A DNA stretch of 31,891 bases from JAEUPI01 sp035499355 (GCA_035499355.1 DATJYZ010000151.1:1-31891); one strand, 5' to 3'. Numbered from the stretch's first letter, positions 6,713 to 14,966 are shown. The notes: generated from the letters alone by a model not told the origin. Translations and numbers: made by a program.

Positions 6713-8530
6713 ATGGAAAAGAAACACGCGTGGAATCTCGGCTACTGGCTGCTCGCCGTGCTGGCTGTGCTGTGGGTGCAGGACCTGTGGCAGGCGGCGG
6801 TGCGCGTGGAGCCGGTGCCGTACAGCGAGTTCGAGAAGGCGCTGGCCGACGGCCGCATCGACGAGGTGACCATCGGCGACCGCACGATCACCGGGCACCT
6901 CAAGGTCGCCGAGGGGCGCAAGACCACGCTGGTGGCCACGCGGGTGGAGCCCGACGTCGCCGAGCGGCTCGACAAGTACGGCGTGCGCTACACGCGGGTG
7001 GTCGAGAGCACGCTGCTGCGCGACCTGGCGTCGTGGGTGCTGCCGGCGCTGGTGTTCGTCGGCCTGTGGTACTTCGTGATCCGCCGCATGGCCGACCGCT
7101 CCGGCGGCATGGGCGGCTTCCTGTCGATCGGCAAGAGCCGCGCCAAGGTCTACGTGCAGACCGACACCGGCGTCACGTTCGCCGACGTGGCCGGCGTCGA
7201 CGAGGCGCGCGCCGAGCTCGCCGAGGTGGTGGACTTCCTGAAGAACCCCAAGCAGTACGGCCGCCTCGGCGCGCACATTCCGCGCGGGGTGCTGCTGGTG
7301 GGGCCACCGGGCACCGGCAAGACGCTGCTGGCCAAGGCGGTGGCCGGCGAGGCGGCGGTCCCGTTCTTCTCGATCTCGGGCAGCGAGTTCGTCGAGATGT
7401 TCGTCGGCGTCGGCGCCGCGCGCGTGCGCGACCTGTTCGAGCAGGCGCGCAACCGCGCGCCGGCGATCATCTTCATCGACGAGCTCGACGCGTTGGGCCG
7501 CGCGCGCGGTGCCTACGGCAGCCTGGGCGGCCACGACGAGAAGGAACAGACGCTGAATCAGCTGCTGGCCGAGATGGATGGCTTCGACACCTCGGTGGGG
7601 CTGATCATCCTGGCGGCCACCAACCGGCCCGAGATCCTCGACCCCGCGCTGTTGCGTGCCGGCCGCTTCGACCGCCAGGTGCTGGTCGACCGGCCCGACC
7701 GCAAGGGGCGCGTCGACATCCTGAAGGTGCACGTGCGCAAGATCGCGCTCGATGCGTCGTTGTCGCTCGACGAAGTGGCGGCGCTGACGCCGGGCTTCAG
7801 CGGCGCCGACCTCGCCAACCTGGTCAATGAGGCGGCGCTCGCGGCCACGCGGCGCAATGCCTCGGCGGTGGAGATGCGTGACTTCACCACCGCGGTCGAG
7901 CGCATCGTGGCCGGCCTCGAGCGGCGCAGCCGGCTGCTCGGCGACAAGGAGCGGCGCTGGGTGGCGCACCACGAGATGGGGCACGCGCTGGTCGCGCTGT
8001 CGATGCCCGACGGCGACGCGGTGCACAAGGTGTCGATCATCCCGCGCGGCATCGGCGCGCTCGGCTACACCATCCAGCGCCCGAGCGAAGACCGTTACCT
8101 GACCACGCGCGCCGAGATGCAGCGGCGCATCGCCGTGCTGCTGGGCGGGCGCGCCGCCGAGCTGGAGGTGTTCGGCGAGTTCTCCAGCGGTGCCGCCGAC
8201 GATCTGGCGCGCGCCACCGAGATCGCGCGCGACATGGTCACGCGCCACGGCATGGACGAGGGCATCGGCCCGGTCGCGATCGAGTCGCCGCCCTCGAACC
8301 TGCTCGACGTCGCGCCGATGGTGGCGACGCGCCCGCCGGTGTCCGAGGCGCTGCAGCAGCGCGTCGACGACGCGATCCGCGCGATCGTGGCCAACGGGCT
8401 CGAGCAGGCGCGCGCGGTGCTGCGACGCCACCGCGATCTGCTCGACCGCGGCGCGCAGGAGCTGCTGCAGAAGGAGACGCTCGACGAGGCGGCGATCGCG
8501 GTGTACGCGCAGGCCATCCGCAAGGCCTGA
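6713..8530 (+). CDS. ftsH: FtsH-type membrane AAA+ zinc metalloprotease (paralogue)
   Basis: The 605-residue inner-membrane protease degrades misfolded membrane and cytosolic proteins. Two membrane segments (about 12-30 and 107-124) flank a periplasmic domain. The AAA module has Walker A GPPGTGKT (197-204), pore motif MFVGVG (229-234), Walker B IIFIDELD (252-259) and the second region of homology AATNRPEILDPALLRAGRFD. The zinc site is H420-E-M-G-H424, with the third ligand Asp in GAADDLARAT (496/497). Housekeeping FtsH almost always has HEAGH, so the Met marks a divergent paralogue. The C-terminal tail is short. Its place beside hsp20 and usp suggests a stress-specific copy; the main ftsH, normally next to rlmE, is not in this window. 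Confidence 0.94.
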   Translation: MEKKHAWNLGYWLLAVLAVLWVQDLWQAAVRVEPVPYSEFEKALADGRIDEVTIGDRTITGHLKVAEGRKTTLVATRVEPDVAERLDKYGVRYTRVVESTLLRDLASWVLPALVFVGLWYFVIRRMADRSGGMGGFLSIGKSRAKVYVQTDTGVTFADVAGVDEARAELAEVVDFLKNPKQYGRLGAHIPRGVLLVGPPGTGKTLLAKAVAGEAAVPFFSISGSEFVEMFVGVGAARVRDLFEQARNRAPAIIFIDELDALGRARGAYGSLGGHDEKEQTLNQLLAEMDGFDTSVGLIILAATNRPEILDPALLRAGRFDRQVLVDRPDRKGRVDILKVHVRKIALDASLSLDEVAALTPGFSGADLANLVNEAALAATRRNASAVEMRDFTTAVERIVAGLERRSRLLGDKERRWVAHHEMGHALVALSMPDGDAVHKVSIIPRGIGALGYTIQRPSEDRYLTTRAEMQRRIAVLLGGRAAELEVFGEFSSGAADDLARATEIARDMVTRHGMDEGIGPVAIESPPSNLLDVAPMVATRPPVSEALQQRVDDAIRAIVANGLEQARAVLRRHRDLLDRGAQELLQKETLDEAAIAVYAQAIRKA

Positions 8531-8538
8531 GGCTGCGA

Positions 8539-9576
8539 TCACTCGAAGTCGAGCAGCACCTTCATCGATTGCGAGCGGTCGGCCGCCAGTGCGAACGCGC
8601 GGCCGGCGTCGCGGTACGGCAGCGTGGCCGATACCAGCGGCTTCAAGTCGACCAGGCGCTGGTTGATGAGGCTGACCGCGATGCCGAACTCCTCGTGGAA
8701 GCGGAAGGTTCCGCGCAGGTCGAACTCCTTGGCCACCACGGTGTTCAGCGGCAGCGTCGTCTCGCCGCCGGCGAGGCCGCACTGCACGACGATGCCGCGC
8801 GGCCGCAGCACGTCGAACGCCGCGCGCAGCGCGCGCTCGTTGCCGCTGCACTCGAACAGCACGTCGAACTGCCCCTTGTCGGGCGCGAAGCGCGCCAGCG
8901 CGTCGGGCTGCGTGGCGACGTTGATCGTCTCGTCGGCGCCGACCTTGGCCGCCTTGCGCAGCGGCTGCCCGACGACGTCGGTGGCGACGATGCGGGTGGC
9001 GCCGGCGCGGCGCGCGGCGATGATCACCATCGCGCCGATCGGCCCGCAGCCGGTCACCAGCACCGAGCGGCCAAGCAGCGGGCCAGCACGATTGACGGCG
9101 TGCAGCGCCACCGCCAGCGGCTCGGCCATCGCGCCCTCGGCATCGCCGATGCCGTCGGCGAGCTTGAACGCCTGGCCCGCCTCGATCACCATCTGCTGGC
9201 GGAACGCGCCCTGCACGTGCGGCATGCGCATCGCGCTGCCGTAGTAGCGCATGTCGAGGCAGTGGTTCTGCAGGCCCAGCTGGCAGAAGCGGCAGGCGCC
9301 GCACGGCCGGCTCGGGCACACCGCGATGCGCTCGCCCACGATCAGCCCGCCGACGTCGGCGCCGACCGCTTCGACCACGCCGGCCACCTCGTGGCCGAGC
9401 ACCATCGGCTGCTGGATGCGGATGGCGCCGAAGCCGCCGTGCTGGTAGTAGTGCAGGTCGGAGCCGCAGATGCCGCCGGTGCGCACGCGCACCAGCGCTT
9501 GCCCGGTACCGGGCGCGGGCGTGGGCACGTCTTCGACCCGCAGGTCGCCGGCAGCGTGGATGACCAGAGCGTCCAT
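8539..9576 (-). CDS. idnD: Zinc-dependent alcohol dehydrogenase, L-idonate 5-dehydrogenase type
   Basis: The 345-residue medium-chain dehydrogenase closely follows E. coli IdnD, which oxidises L-idonate to 5-ketogluconate with NAD(P). Catalytic zinc ligands are C37 (GGICGSDLHYYQ), H62 and E63 (VLGHEVAGVVEAVG). Structural zinc ligands are the four cysteines of CPSRPCGACRFCQLGLQNHC (C92, C95, C98, C106). The cofactor loop is VLVTGCGPIGAM. MRYYGSAMRMPHVQGAFR and GTFRFHEEF are typical of the idonate branch. I chose ATG 9576 for family length; ATG 9588 adds MLVT. No idonate transporter or regulator is nearby, so the physiological polyol may differ. The gene converges with ftsH, leaving only 8 bases between stops. 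Confidence 0.85.
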   Translation of the reverse strand: MDALVIHAAGDLRVEDVPTPAPGTGQALVRVRTGGICGSDLHYYQHGGFGAIRIQQPMVLGHEVAGVVEAVGADVGGLIVGERIAVCPSRPCGACRFCQLGLQNHCLDMRYYGSAMRMPHVQGAFRQQMVIEAGQAFKLADGIGDAEGAMAEPLAVALHAVNRAGPLLGRSVLVTGCGPIGAMVIIAARRAGATRIVATDVVGQPLRKAAKVGADETINVATQPDALARFAPDKGQFDVLFECSGNERALRAAFDVLRPRGIVVQCGLAGGETTLPLNTVVAKEFDLRGTFRFHEEFGIAVSLINQRLVDLKPLVSATLPYRDAGRAFALAADRSQSMKVLLDFE

Positions 9577-9665
9577 GGTGACGAGCATTCTCTCTGCGGA
9601 AGCGGCGACGCGACGGAGTATGCGGCAGGCCAGGCGACGGCTTTGCCGCCGCGAGCGAGGCCGTC

Positions 9666-10328
9666 TCAGGTGCGCTTTTGCGCGACGGTCTCGGCCCACA
9701 GCGGGTCGGGCGTCGTCGCGCGCAGGTGCGAGTAGTAGATCGTGTCGCGCTCGGGTTCGACGCCCAGCGTCACCGCGCGGATCCATTCGTCGGTGCTCAG
9801 CACTGCCGCGAAGCGCGACTGCAGCACCACCGAGAAGGCGTGGTGGATCTCCTGCGCGCCGACGCGCCCGGCGCGGTTCGCGTACGACACCGAACCGCTG
9901 GCGTCGTGCACGAACTCCACCTTCAGGCCGGCGTGCAGCGCGTGCTTGATGGTCGAGTCGACGCAGTTGTGCGTCATGTAGCCGAGCACGGTGAGCCTGT
10001 CGATGCCATGCGCGGCGATCCAGTCGGCCAGGTCGGTGCCGGCGAACGCGCTCGGCAGGCTCTTGACGATCAGGTGGTCGTGCCGGCGCTCGGCCACCAC
10101 GGCGTGCAGCGCGGCGCCGTGCGATCCCGGGGCGAACAGCGGCGAGCCCGCGGGCGCGATGTTCTGCACCACCACCACCGGAATGCCGCTGCGCCGGGCC
10201 TCGTCGATCGCCTTGCCGATGTTGGGCAGCGACTGCCGCAGCGGCGGGTACTCGATGGTCAGCCCGCCGCTGACGTACTCGTTCTGCACGTCGATGACGA
10301 CGAGCGCTCGGCGGGCAGGGTGCGGCAC
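9666..10328 (-). CDS. Isochorismatase-fold cysteine hydrolase
   Basis: The 220-residue protein begins MPHPARRALVVIDVQNEYV, the standard start of the isochorismatase-like superfamily. The catalytic triad is visible: D13 (VVIDVQ), K89 (IVKSLPSAF) and nucleophile C122 (YMTHNCVDST). The fold hydrolyses amides or vinyl ethers (nicotinamidase, carbamoylsarcosine amidase, isochorismatase); which of these applies cannot be decided. The zinc ligands typical of nicotinamidase are not evident. It is cytosolic, with no signal peptide. It lies 89 bases upstream of the idnD-like gene on the same strand and could share its transcript. Confidence 0.9.
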   Translation of the reverse strand: MPHPARRALVVIDVQNEYVSGGLTIEYPPLRQSLPNIGKAIDEARRSGIPVVVVQNIAPAGSPLFAPGSHGAALHAVVAERRHDHLIVKSLPSAFAGTDLADWIAAHGIDRLTVLGYMTHNCVDSTIKHALHAGLKVEFVHDASGSVSYANRAGRVGAQEIHHAFSVVLQSRFAAVLSTDEWIRAVTLGVEPERDTIYYSHLRATTPDPLWAETVAQKRT

Positions 10329-10452
10329 GTCGGACTCCTGGCTGTTGCGGTGGCGCCAGTGTCGCGGCGGCGCACCGCCTGCGGATGTCGCTCCGTCCGC
10401 GCCGCCGCTTCACCTGAAACGACGCCGATGTCCGCTGCGATGCCCGGGCGCG

Positions 10453-10758
10453 TCAGGCGTCGAGCGACGCGCCGCACTTCCAGCACTGCGTGAACGCGCC
10501 TTCGATCAGCTCGCCGCAGCCCTTGCACACCCAGCGCCGGAACGGCGGGTGGCGCAACTGGTGCAGCAGCGTACGCGCCGCGTCGAGCTGGTCGTCGTCG
10601 GCGATCCACACCTCGGGCAGCGCCTGGTCGGGCGGGATCTCGCCGGCGATGCTGCTGACGTAGGCGCGCTGCACGCTGACGTCGAAGCCGCCCTGGCGCA
10701 GCAGGTCGGCCCACAGCGTGGCGAGCGCGAGGTTGGGGGCCTGGATGACGCGTTTCAT
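10453..10758 (-). CDS. DUF2007-type small protein with C-terminal zinc ribbon
   Basis: The 101-residue protein starts MKRVIQAPNLALATLWADLL, then has a DUF2007 (putative signal-transducing, ferredoxin-like fold) body with EVWIADDDQLDAARTLL. The C-terminus is a zinc ribbon: CKGCGE and CWKCGASLDA (C78, C81, C92, C95). The domain is of unknown function. The start lies 5 bases after the EamA transporter stop, so the two are translationally coupled. The four cysteines are evenly paired and intact, so metal binding is likely. Confidence 0.88.
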   Translation of the reverse strand: MKRVIQAPNLALATLWADLLRQGGFDVSVQRAYVSSIAGEIPPDQALPEVWIADDDQLDAARTLLHQLRHPPFRRWVCKGCGELIEGAFTQCWKCGASLDA

Positions 10759-10763
10759 GGCGC

Positions 10764-11714
10764 TCAGCGCAGGGTCGAGCGCCGCAGCGCCGAGGTCATG
10801 ATGCCGGCGACGATCAGGGCGAACGCCGCCAGGTGATACGGCTGCGGCCAGGTGCCGAGCACGGCGCCGGAGATCAGCGCGGTGAGCAGCGGCGTCAGGT
10901 TGGAGAACAGCGCCGCCATCGCCGGCCCGGCCTGCGCGACGCCGGTGCCCCACGCATAGTAGGCGATCAGCGACGGGCAGGTGGCCAGGTACACCAGCGC
11001 CAGCGCGAGCGGCCAGCCCCAACGGACGGGCTCGTCGTGGTCGGCCAGCACGGCGGCCTCGACCGCGGCGCCCGCGCCCGCCCACGCGATGCCGAACACC
11101 ACCTGCGCGAGCAGGAATTCGGCCCAGTTCCACGGCGGCCGCGCGTCGCCGCGCATCGATGCCGGCGGCCTGGCCAGCAGCCAGCTGTACAGCGACCAGC
11201 AGAAGATCGCCACCAGGATCAGCAGGTCGCCGGGCACCAGGCGGATCTGCGCCAGTTGCAGCAGGTGGCCGCGCGTCAGCACCATCACCACGCCGGCCAG
11301 CGACAGCGCTGCTGCGGCCAAGTCGCGCCGGCCCGGCCGCACGTGGAAGAACAGCGCGCCGTTGAGCATCATCCACAGCGGCGAGCTGGCGGCGACCAGC
11401 GTCACGTTGAGCGGCGACGAGGTGCGCAGCGCCATGTACTGCAGCGCGTTGTACATGCCCACGCCGAGCAGGCCGAGCAGCGCCAGGTGCGGCCAGCGCT
11501 CGCGCACCTGGGCGCGCGCGACGGGGGTGGCGAACACGCGCCAGCCCAGCGGCAACAGCAACAGCAGCGCGCCGCCCCAGCGGATCAGGTTGAGCAGCAC
11601 CGGCGGGGCGGTGCCGACCATCAAGCGGCCGATCACCGCGTTGCCGGCCCACATCAACGGCGGCAGCGTGAGCAGGAAGGCCAGGCGCGGGCTCAGGTGC
11701 ATGAGCCGCATCAT
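10764..11714 (-). CDS. EamA-family (DMT superfamily) membrane transporter
   Basis: About 316 residues with ten hydrophobic segments in two EamA repeats. Repeat one starts PPLMWAGNAVIGRLMVG and includes ALQYMALRTSSPLNVTLVAASSPLW; repeat two starts LLILVAIFCWSLYSWLLARP and includes AYYAWGTGVAQAGPAMAALFSNLTPLLTALISG. These inner-membrane carriers usually export amino acids or other metabolites; the substrate is unknown here. Three Met codons (11714, 11711, 11702) are possible starts and the ribosome site is weak (AGG); I take the first. The gene is divergent from the quinone oxidoreductase gene across 108 bases and coupled to the DUF2007 gene downstream. Confidence 0.9.
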   Translation of the reverse strand: MMRLMHLSPRLAFLLTLPPLMWAGNAVIGRLMVGTAPPVLLNLIRWGGALLLLLPLGWRVFATPVARAQVRERWPHLALLGLLGVGMYNALQYMALRTSSPLNVTLVAASSPLWMMLNGALFFHVRPGRRDLAAAALSLAGVVMVLTRGHLLQLAQIRLVPGDLLILVAIFCWSLYSWLLARPPASMRGDARPPWNWAEFLLAQVVFGIAWAGAGAAVEAAVLADHDEPVRWGWPLALALVYLATCPSLIAYYAWGTGVAQAGPAMAALFSNLTPLLTALISGAVLGTWPQPYHLAAFALIVAGIMTSALRRSTLR

Positions 11715-11822
11715 GCCTGCCGCGCTGCGCCGGCCGCGCGGTCGAAGCCCTTGGCCCCGCGCCGCCGCGGCCGATGGCGTACGCTTGCGCCCTCTCGAAT
11801 CCGATCGATGTGAGGAGCGCGC

Positions 11823-12806
11823 ATGGCCAAGACGATCCAGATCCAGCAGACCGGCGGCCCCGAGGTGATGCAGTTGGTCGACCTGCCGGTGGGCGAGCCC
11901 GGCCCCGGTGAGGTGCGCATCCGCCACAAGGCCTGCGGGCTCAACTTCATCGACGTCTACCAGCGCACCGGGCTGTACCCGTTCCCGCTGCCGCTGGCGA
12001 TGGGCAACGAGGCGGCCGGCGTGATCGAGGCGGTGGGTGCCGGCGTCGCGCACCTCAAGGTGGGCGACCGCGCGGCCTATGCCGGCGGCGGCCCGGGCGC
12101 GTACTGCGAAGCGCGCGTGCTGAAGGCGATGGGCGTGTGCAAGCTGCCCGAGTCGATCTCGTTCGAAACCGGCGCTGCGATGATGCTCAAGGGCATGACG
12201 GTGGAGTACCTGCTCAAGCGCACGCTGCCGCAAGGCGGCCTGCAGGCCGGCGACCCTATCCTGTGGCACGCCGCGGCCGGCGGCGTGGGGCTGATCGCCT
12301 GCCAATGGGCCAAATCGCTCGGCTACCAGCTGATCGGCACCGCCGGCAGCGACGAGAAGTGCGAGCTGGCCAAGGCCAACGGCGCGGCGCACGTCATCAA
12401 CTACCGCCGCGAGAACTTCGTCGAGCGCGTCAAGGCCATCACCGGCGGCAAGGGCGTCAAGGTGGTGTACGACTCGGTGGGCAAGGACACCTTCGAGGGC
12501 AGCCTCGACTGTCTGCGCCCGTTCGGCCTGCTGGCCAGCTTCGGCAACGCGTCGGGCCCGGTGCCGCCGTTCGCGCCCGGCATCCTGGGTGCCAAGGGCT
12601 CGCTGTACCTGACACGGCAGACGCTGTTCACGCACGCGTCGTCGCGCGAGAGCACGCAGGCGATGGCCGACGACCTGTTCTCGGTGGTGGCCAGCGGCGC
12701 GGTGAAGATCCACGTCGAACAGCGCTACCCGCTGGCCGACGCCGCGCAGGCGCACCGCGACCTCGAGTCGCGCAAGACCACCGGGTCGACCGTGCTGCTG
12801 CCTTGA
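11823..12806 (+). CDS. qor: NADPH:quinone oxidoreductase (zinc-free MDR family)
   Basis: The 327-residue medium-chain reductase lacks the zinc cysteines and has the quinone reductase signatures NFIDVYQRTGLYPFPLPL, MGNEAAGVIEAVGAGV and the NADPH loop HAAAGGVGLIACQWAKSLG. It transfers electrons from NADPH to quinones in the cytosol. GAGGAG lies 5 bases before ATG 11823, so the start is secure. The stop overlaps the TTG start of the thioredoxin-like gene (TTGA), so both are likely translated together, and a joint redox role is plausible. Confidence 0.92.
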   Translation: MAKTIQIQQTGGPEVMQLVDLPVGEPGPGEVRIRHKACGLNFIDVYQRTGLYPFPLPLAMGNEAAGVIEAVGAGVAHLKVGDRAAYAGGGPGAYCEARVLKAMGVCKLPESISFETGAAMMLKGMTVEYLLKRTLPQGGLQAGDPILWHAAAGGVGLIACQWAKSLGYQLIGTAGSDEKCELAKANGAAHVINYRRENFVERVKAITGGKGVKVVYDSVGKDTFEGSLDCLRPFGLLASFGNASGPVPPFAPGILGAKGSLYLTRQTLFTHASSRESTQAMADDLFSVVASGAVKIHVEQRYPLADAAQAHRDLESRKTTGSTVLLP

Positions 12807-13861
12807 GCGGCGCGCGCGTCGGCGCCGTCAGGGGCTGGCTCAAAGCGGCCATCGCGGCGGCTGCCTGGCTGGCGGCCGTGCTGCCGCCGGTTCACGCGCA
12901 GACCACGGGACAGTCCCCACTGCCGCGGCCGATCGACATCCCGGCCTGGTTCACGCCGAGCTTCCTCGACCTGCCCGACGAGCTGAAGGCCGCCAACCAG
13001 GACGGCAAGCGGCTGCTGCTGTACTTCGGCCAGGACGGCTGCCCGTACTGCCGCCGCCTGATGGAGGTGAATTTCAGCCAGCGCGCGATCGCCGACAAGA
13101 CGCGCGCCAACTTCCGCGCCATCGCGCTCGACATCTGGGGTGATCTCGAGGTCACGTGGACCGACGGCCAGCGCACCACCGAGAAGCAGCTGGCCCGTCA
13201 ACTGAAGGTGCAGTTCACGCCGACGCTGCTGTTCCTCGACGAGCGCGGTCGCGTCGACACGCGCCTGAACGGCTATTGGCCGCCGCACCGCTTCGATGCC
13301 GCGCTCGACTACGTGATCACGCCGCCGGCGCGCCGCAACGCCACGCTGGCCGAGTACCTCGAACGCCACGCCGGCGAGCCGGCGCGCGAGCAGCTCAACG
13401 ACGAGCCGTTCCTGATGAAGCCGCCGTTCGACCTGCGCCGCAAGGCCGGCGGCAAGCCGCTGGCGGTGCTGTTCGAGACGCGCTCGTGCCGCGCCTGCGA
13501 CGAGATGCACGCCGAGGGCTTTCAGCGCGCCGAGCTGCGCGCGCTGATCCCGCGCTTCGACGTGGCGCGCTTCGCGCTCGACGACTCCCGCGAGGTCACC
13601 ACGCCGTCCGGACGCGGGATCGACGCCGCGTCGTGGGCGCGCGAGCTGAAGATCGACTACACGCCGACCGTGGTGTTCTTCGACGACGGCAACCGCGAGG
13701 TGTTCCGCTTCGAGGGCTACCTGCGGCCGTTCCACCTGAGCGGCGCGTTCGACTACGTGGCCAGCGGTGCCTACCGCACGCAGCCGGAGTTCCAGCGCTT
13801 CCTGCAGGCCAAGGCCGAGCGGCTGCGCGAGCAGGGGCAGACGGTCGACCTCTGGCGCTGA
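12803..13861 (+). CDS. Periplasmic protein with two thioredoxin-like domains
   Basis: The protein is about 352 residues. A signal peptide (WLKAAIAAAAWLAAVLPPVHAQ) directs it to the periplasm. Domain 1 has LLLYFGQDGCPYCRRLMEVNF (C80-P-Y-C83) and a cis-Pro segment QFTPTLLFLD. Domain 2 has AVLFETRSCRACDEMHAEGF (C229-R-A-C232) and YTPTVVFFDD. The fold is thus duplicated with two distinct active-site pairs, as in SoxW/Thioredoxin_7-type proteins; a disulfide reductase or relay is likely. No ATG or GTG precedes the signal peptide. I use TTG at 12803, which overlaps the qor stop as TTGA. The start is the least certain point. Confidence 0.87.
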   Translation: MSGARVGAVRGWLKAAIAAAAWLAAVLPPVHAQTTGQSPLPRPIDIPAWFTPSFLDLPDELKAANQDGKRLLLYFGQDGCPYCRRLMEVNFSQRAIADKTRANFRAIALDIWGDLEVTWTDGQRTTEKQLARQLKVQFTPTLLFLDERGRVDTRLNGYWPPHRFDAALDYVITPPARRNATLAEYLERHAGEPAREQLNDEPFLMKPPFDLRRKAGGKPLAVLFETRSCRACDEMHAEGFQRAELRALIPRFDVARFALDDSREVTTPSGRGIDAASWARELKIDYTPTVVFFDDGNREVFRFEGYLRPFHLSGAFDYVASGAYRTQPEFQRFLQAKAERLREQGQTVDLWR

Positions 13862-13947
13862 AGAGCGCGCATCGCCCGAAGGCCGGCGAGGCGTCGGCCC
13901 CCGCACGCGAGCATGACGCGCGGGCCGCCAGGCGCCACAATGCGCCC

Positions 13948-14541
13948 ATGTACCACGACGCGTCGCGCCAGCTGCAGGACCGCTTCGACACGCGGCGGCT
14001 GGCCGACCGCCTGTCCGAGAAGCTGTCGCGCACGGCGTTCACCGATGAAGACCGCGCCTTCATCGACCGCCAGGCGATGTTCTTCTTCGCCACCGCCGAC
14101 GCCGATGGCTGGCCCGAGTGCTCGTACAAGGGCGGGGTGCCGGGCTTCGTGCACGTGGTCGACGCGCAGACGCTGGCGTTCCCGAGCTACGACGGCAACG
14201 GCATGTTCCGCAGCCTGGGCAACGTGCTGGTGAATCCGCGCGTCGGCCTGCTGTTCATCGACTTCGAGCAGCCGCGCCGGCTGCGCGTGCAGGGCCGCGC
14301 GGCGCTGAGCTTCGACGCCGCCGACATCGCGGCCTGGCCCGGCGCGCAGTGCGCGGTGCAGGTGCGCGCCGAACGCATCTTTCCCAACTGCCCGCGCTAC
14401 ATCCACCGCATGCAGCGGCTCGAGATGTCGCCTTATGCGCCGTGCGAGGGGCACGATCCGCCGCCCGCGGCGTGGAAGCGCTTCGAGATGTTCCGCGACG
14501 TGCTGCCCAAGGGCGACCCCGCGGCCGATCCGCCTACCTGA
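13948..14541 (+). CDS. Pyridoxamine 5'-phosphate oxidase-like FMN-binding protein
   Basis: The 197-residue protein has a PNPOx-like split-barrel domain. Characteristic stretches are FIDRQAMFFFATADADGWPECSYKGG, FPSYDGNGMFRSLGNVLVNPRVGLLFIDFEQPRRLRVQGRA and the C-terminal VRAERIFPNCPRYIHRM. Proteins of this type bind FMN and are often annotated as general stress or flavin reductase proteins, and they lack the substrate residues of true PdxH. It is cytosolic. It follows the tandem-thioredoxin gene by 86 bases and may be read from the same promoter. Its stop codon lies in the first copy of an 18-base direct repeat. Confidence 0.88.
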   Translation: MYHDASRQLQDRFDTRRLADRLSEKLSRTAFTDEDRAFIDRQAMFFFATADADGWPECSYKGGVPGFVHVVDAQTLAFPSYDGNGMFRSLGNVLVNPRVGLLFIDFEQPRRLRVQGRAALSFDAADIAAWPGAQCAVQVRAERIFPNCPRYIHRMQRLEMSPYAPCEGHDPPPAAWKRFEMFRDVLPKGDPAADPPT

Positions 14542-14584
14542 GCGCGCTGCGCGCGCGTGGCCTGCATGAGCGCGCTGCGCGCGC
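14539..14584 (+). repeat. Pair of 18-base direct repeats with period 28
   Basis: TGAGCGCGCTGCGCGCGC occurs at 14539-14556 and again, without a mismatch, at 14567-14584. The first copy includes the stop codon of the PNPOx-like gene. Each copy is GCGC-rich and partly self-complementary, so it can form a small hairpin. It may be a local duplication after the gene end. Confidence 0.7.
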
Positions 14585-14697
14585 AAGTCAAGTACCGTAG
14601 TCATCGCTTGCAAATGACGGCGTAAAGGTGCGGAACCGAACGCGGTGCGCGCCGGTCAAGTGGGCCATTGCAGTCGCACCCTCGGGAGTTCTCAGCG

Positions 14698-14937
14698 ATG
14701 GACCACGTCAAGCTGCACCTGCTCGAATCGTTCCATGCCCACGGCTCGGACGGACAGACCTACAAGGTATTCGGCTACGAACGCATGGCGCGCGACGAAT
14801 CGATGACGGCAGCGCTCGAGCACTGGCAGAGCACCGGTGTCAACGAGTACCGCCTTGCCGACGGCCGCTTCGTCGACGAGCGGGCCGATGGCTCGCTGCA
14901 CATCGAGCGCAGCGACGTCAGGCTGACCCGCGCCTGA
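14698..14937 (+). CDS. Small conserved hypothetical protein
   Basis: A 79-residue acidic protein, MDHVKLHLLESFHAHGSDGQ onwards, with no signal peptide or membrane segment. The pattern of alternating beta and short helices (TYKVFGYERMARDE, GVNEYRLADGRFVDERADGSLHI) suggests a small globular domain. GGGAG lies 10 bases before ATG 14698; a Met 30 bases upstream in frame has no such site. I do not recognise the family. It stands alone between the PNPOx-like gene and dppA. Confidence 0.7.
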   Translation: MDHVKLHLLESFHAHGSDGQTYKVFGYERMARDESMTAALEHWQSTGVNEYRLADGRFVDERADGSLHIERSDVRLTRA

Positions 14938-14949
14938 ACACCGCCGCGC

Positions 14950-14966
14950 GGCCCGCGACGCGGGCC
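14950..14966 (+). terminator. Small hairpin after the small hypothetical gene
   Basis: GGCCCGC-GAC-GCGGGCC forms a perfect 7-bp stem 13 bases past the stop codon. No T-run follows, so termination here would be weak or need Rho. Confidence 0.3.

Noticed and set aside
9577..9588. Upstream ATG for the idnD-like gene
   Set aside because: It would add four residues (MLVT). The ribosome site touches this ATG without spacing, and family length favours ATG 9576, though it cannot be excluded.
14566..14625. Nineteen-codon leader-peptide-like frame (MSALRAQVKYRSH...) before the small hypothetical gene
   Set aside because: No ribosome site, no run of regulatory codons and no attenuator structure. Its start is part of the direct repeat.
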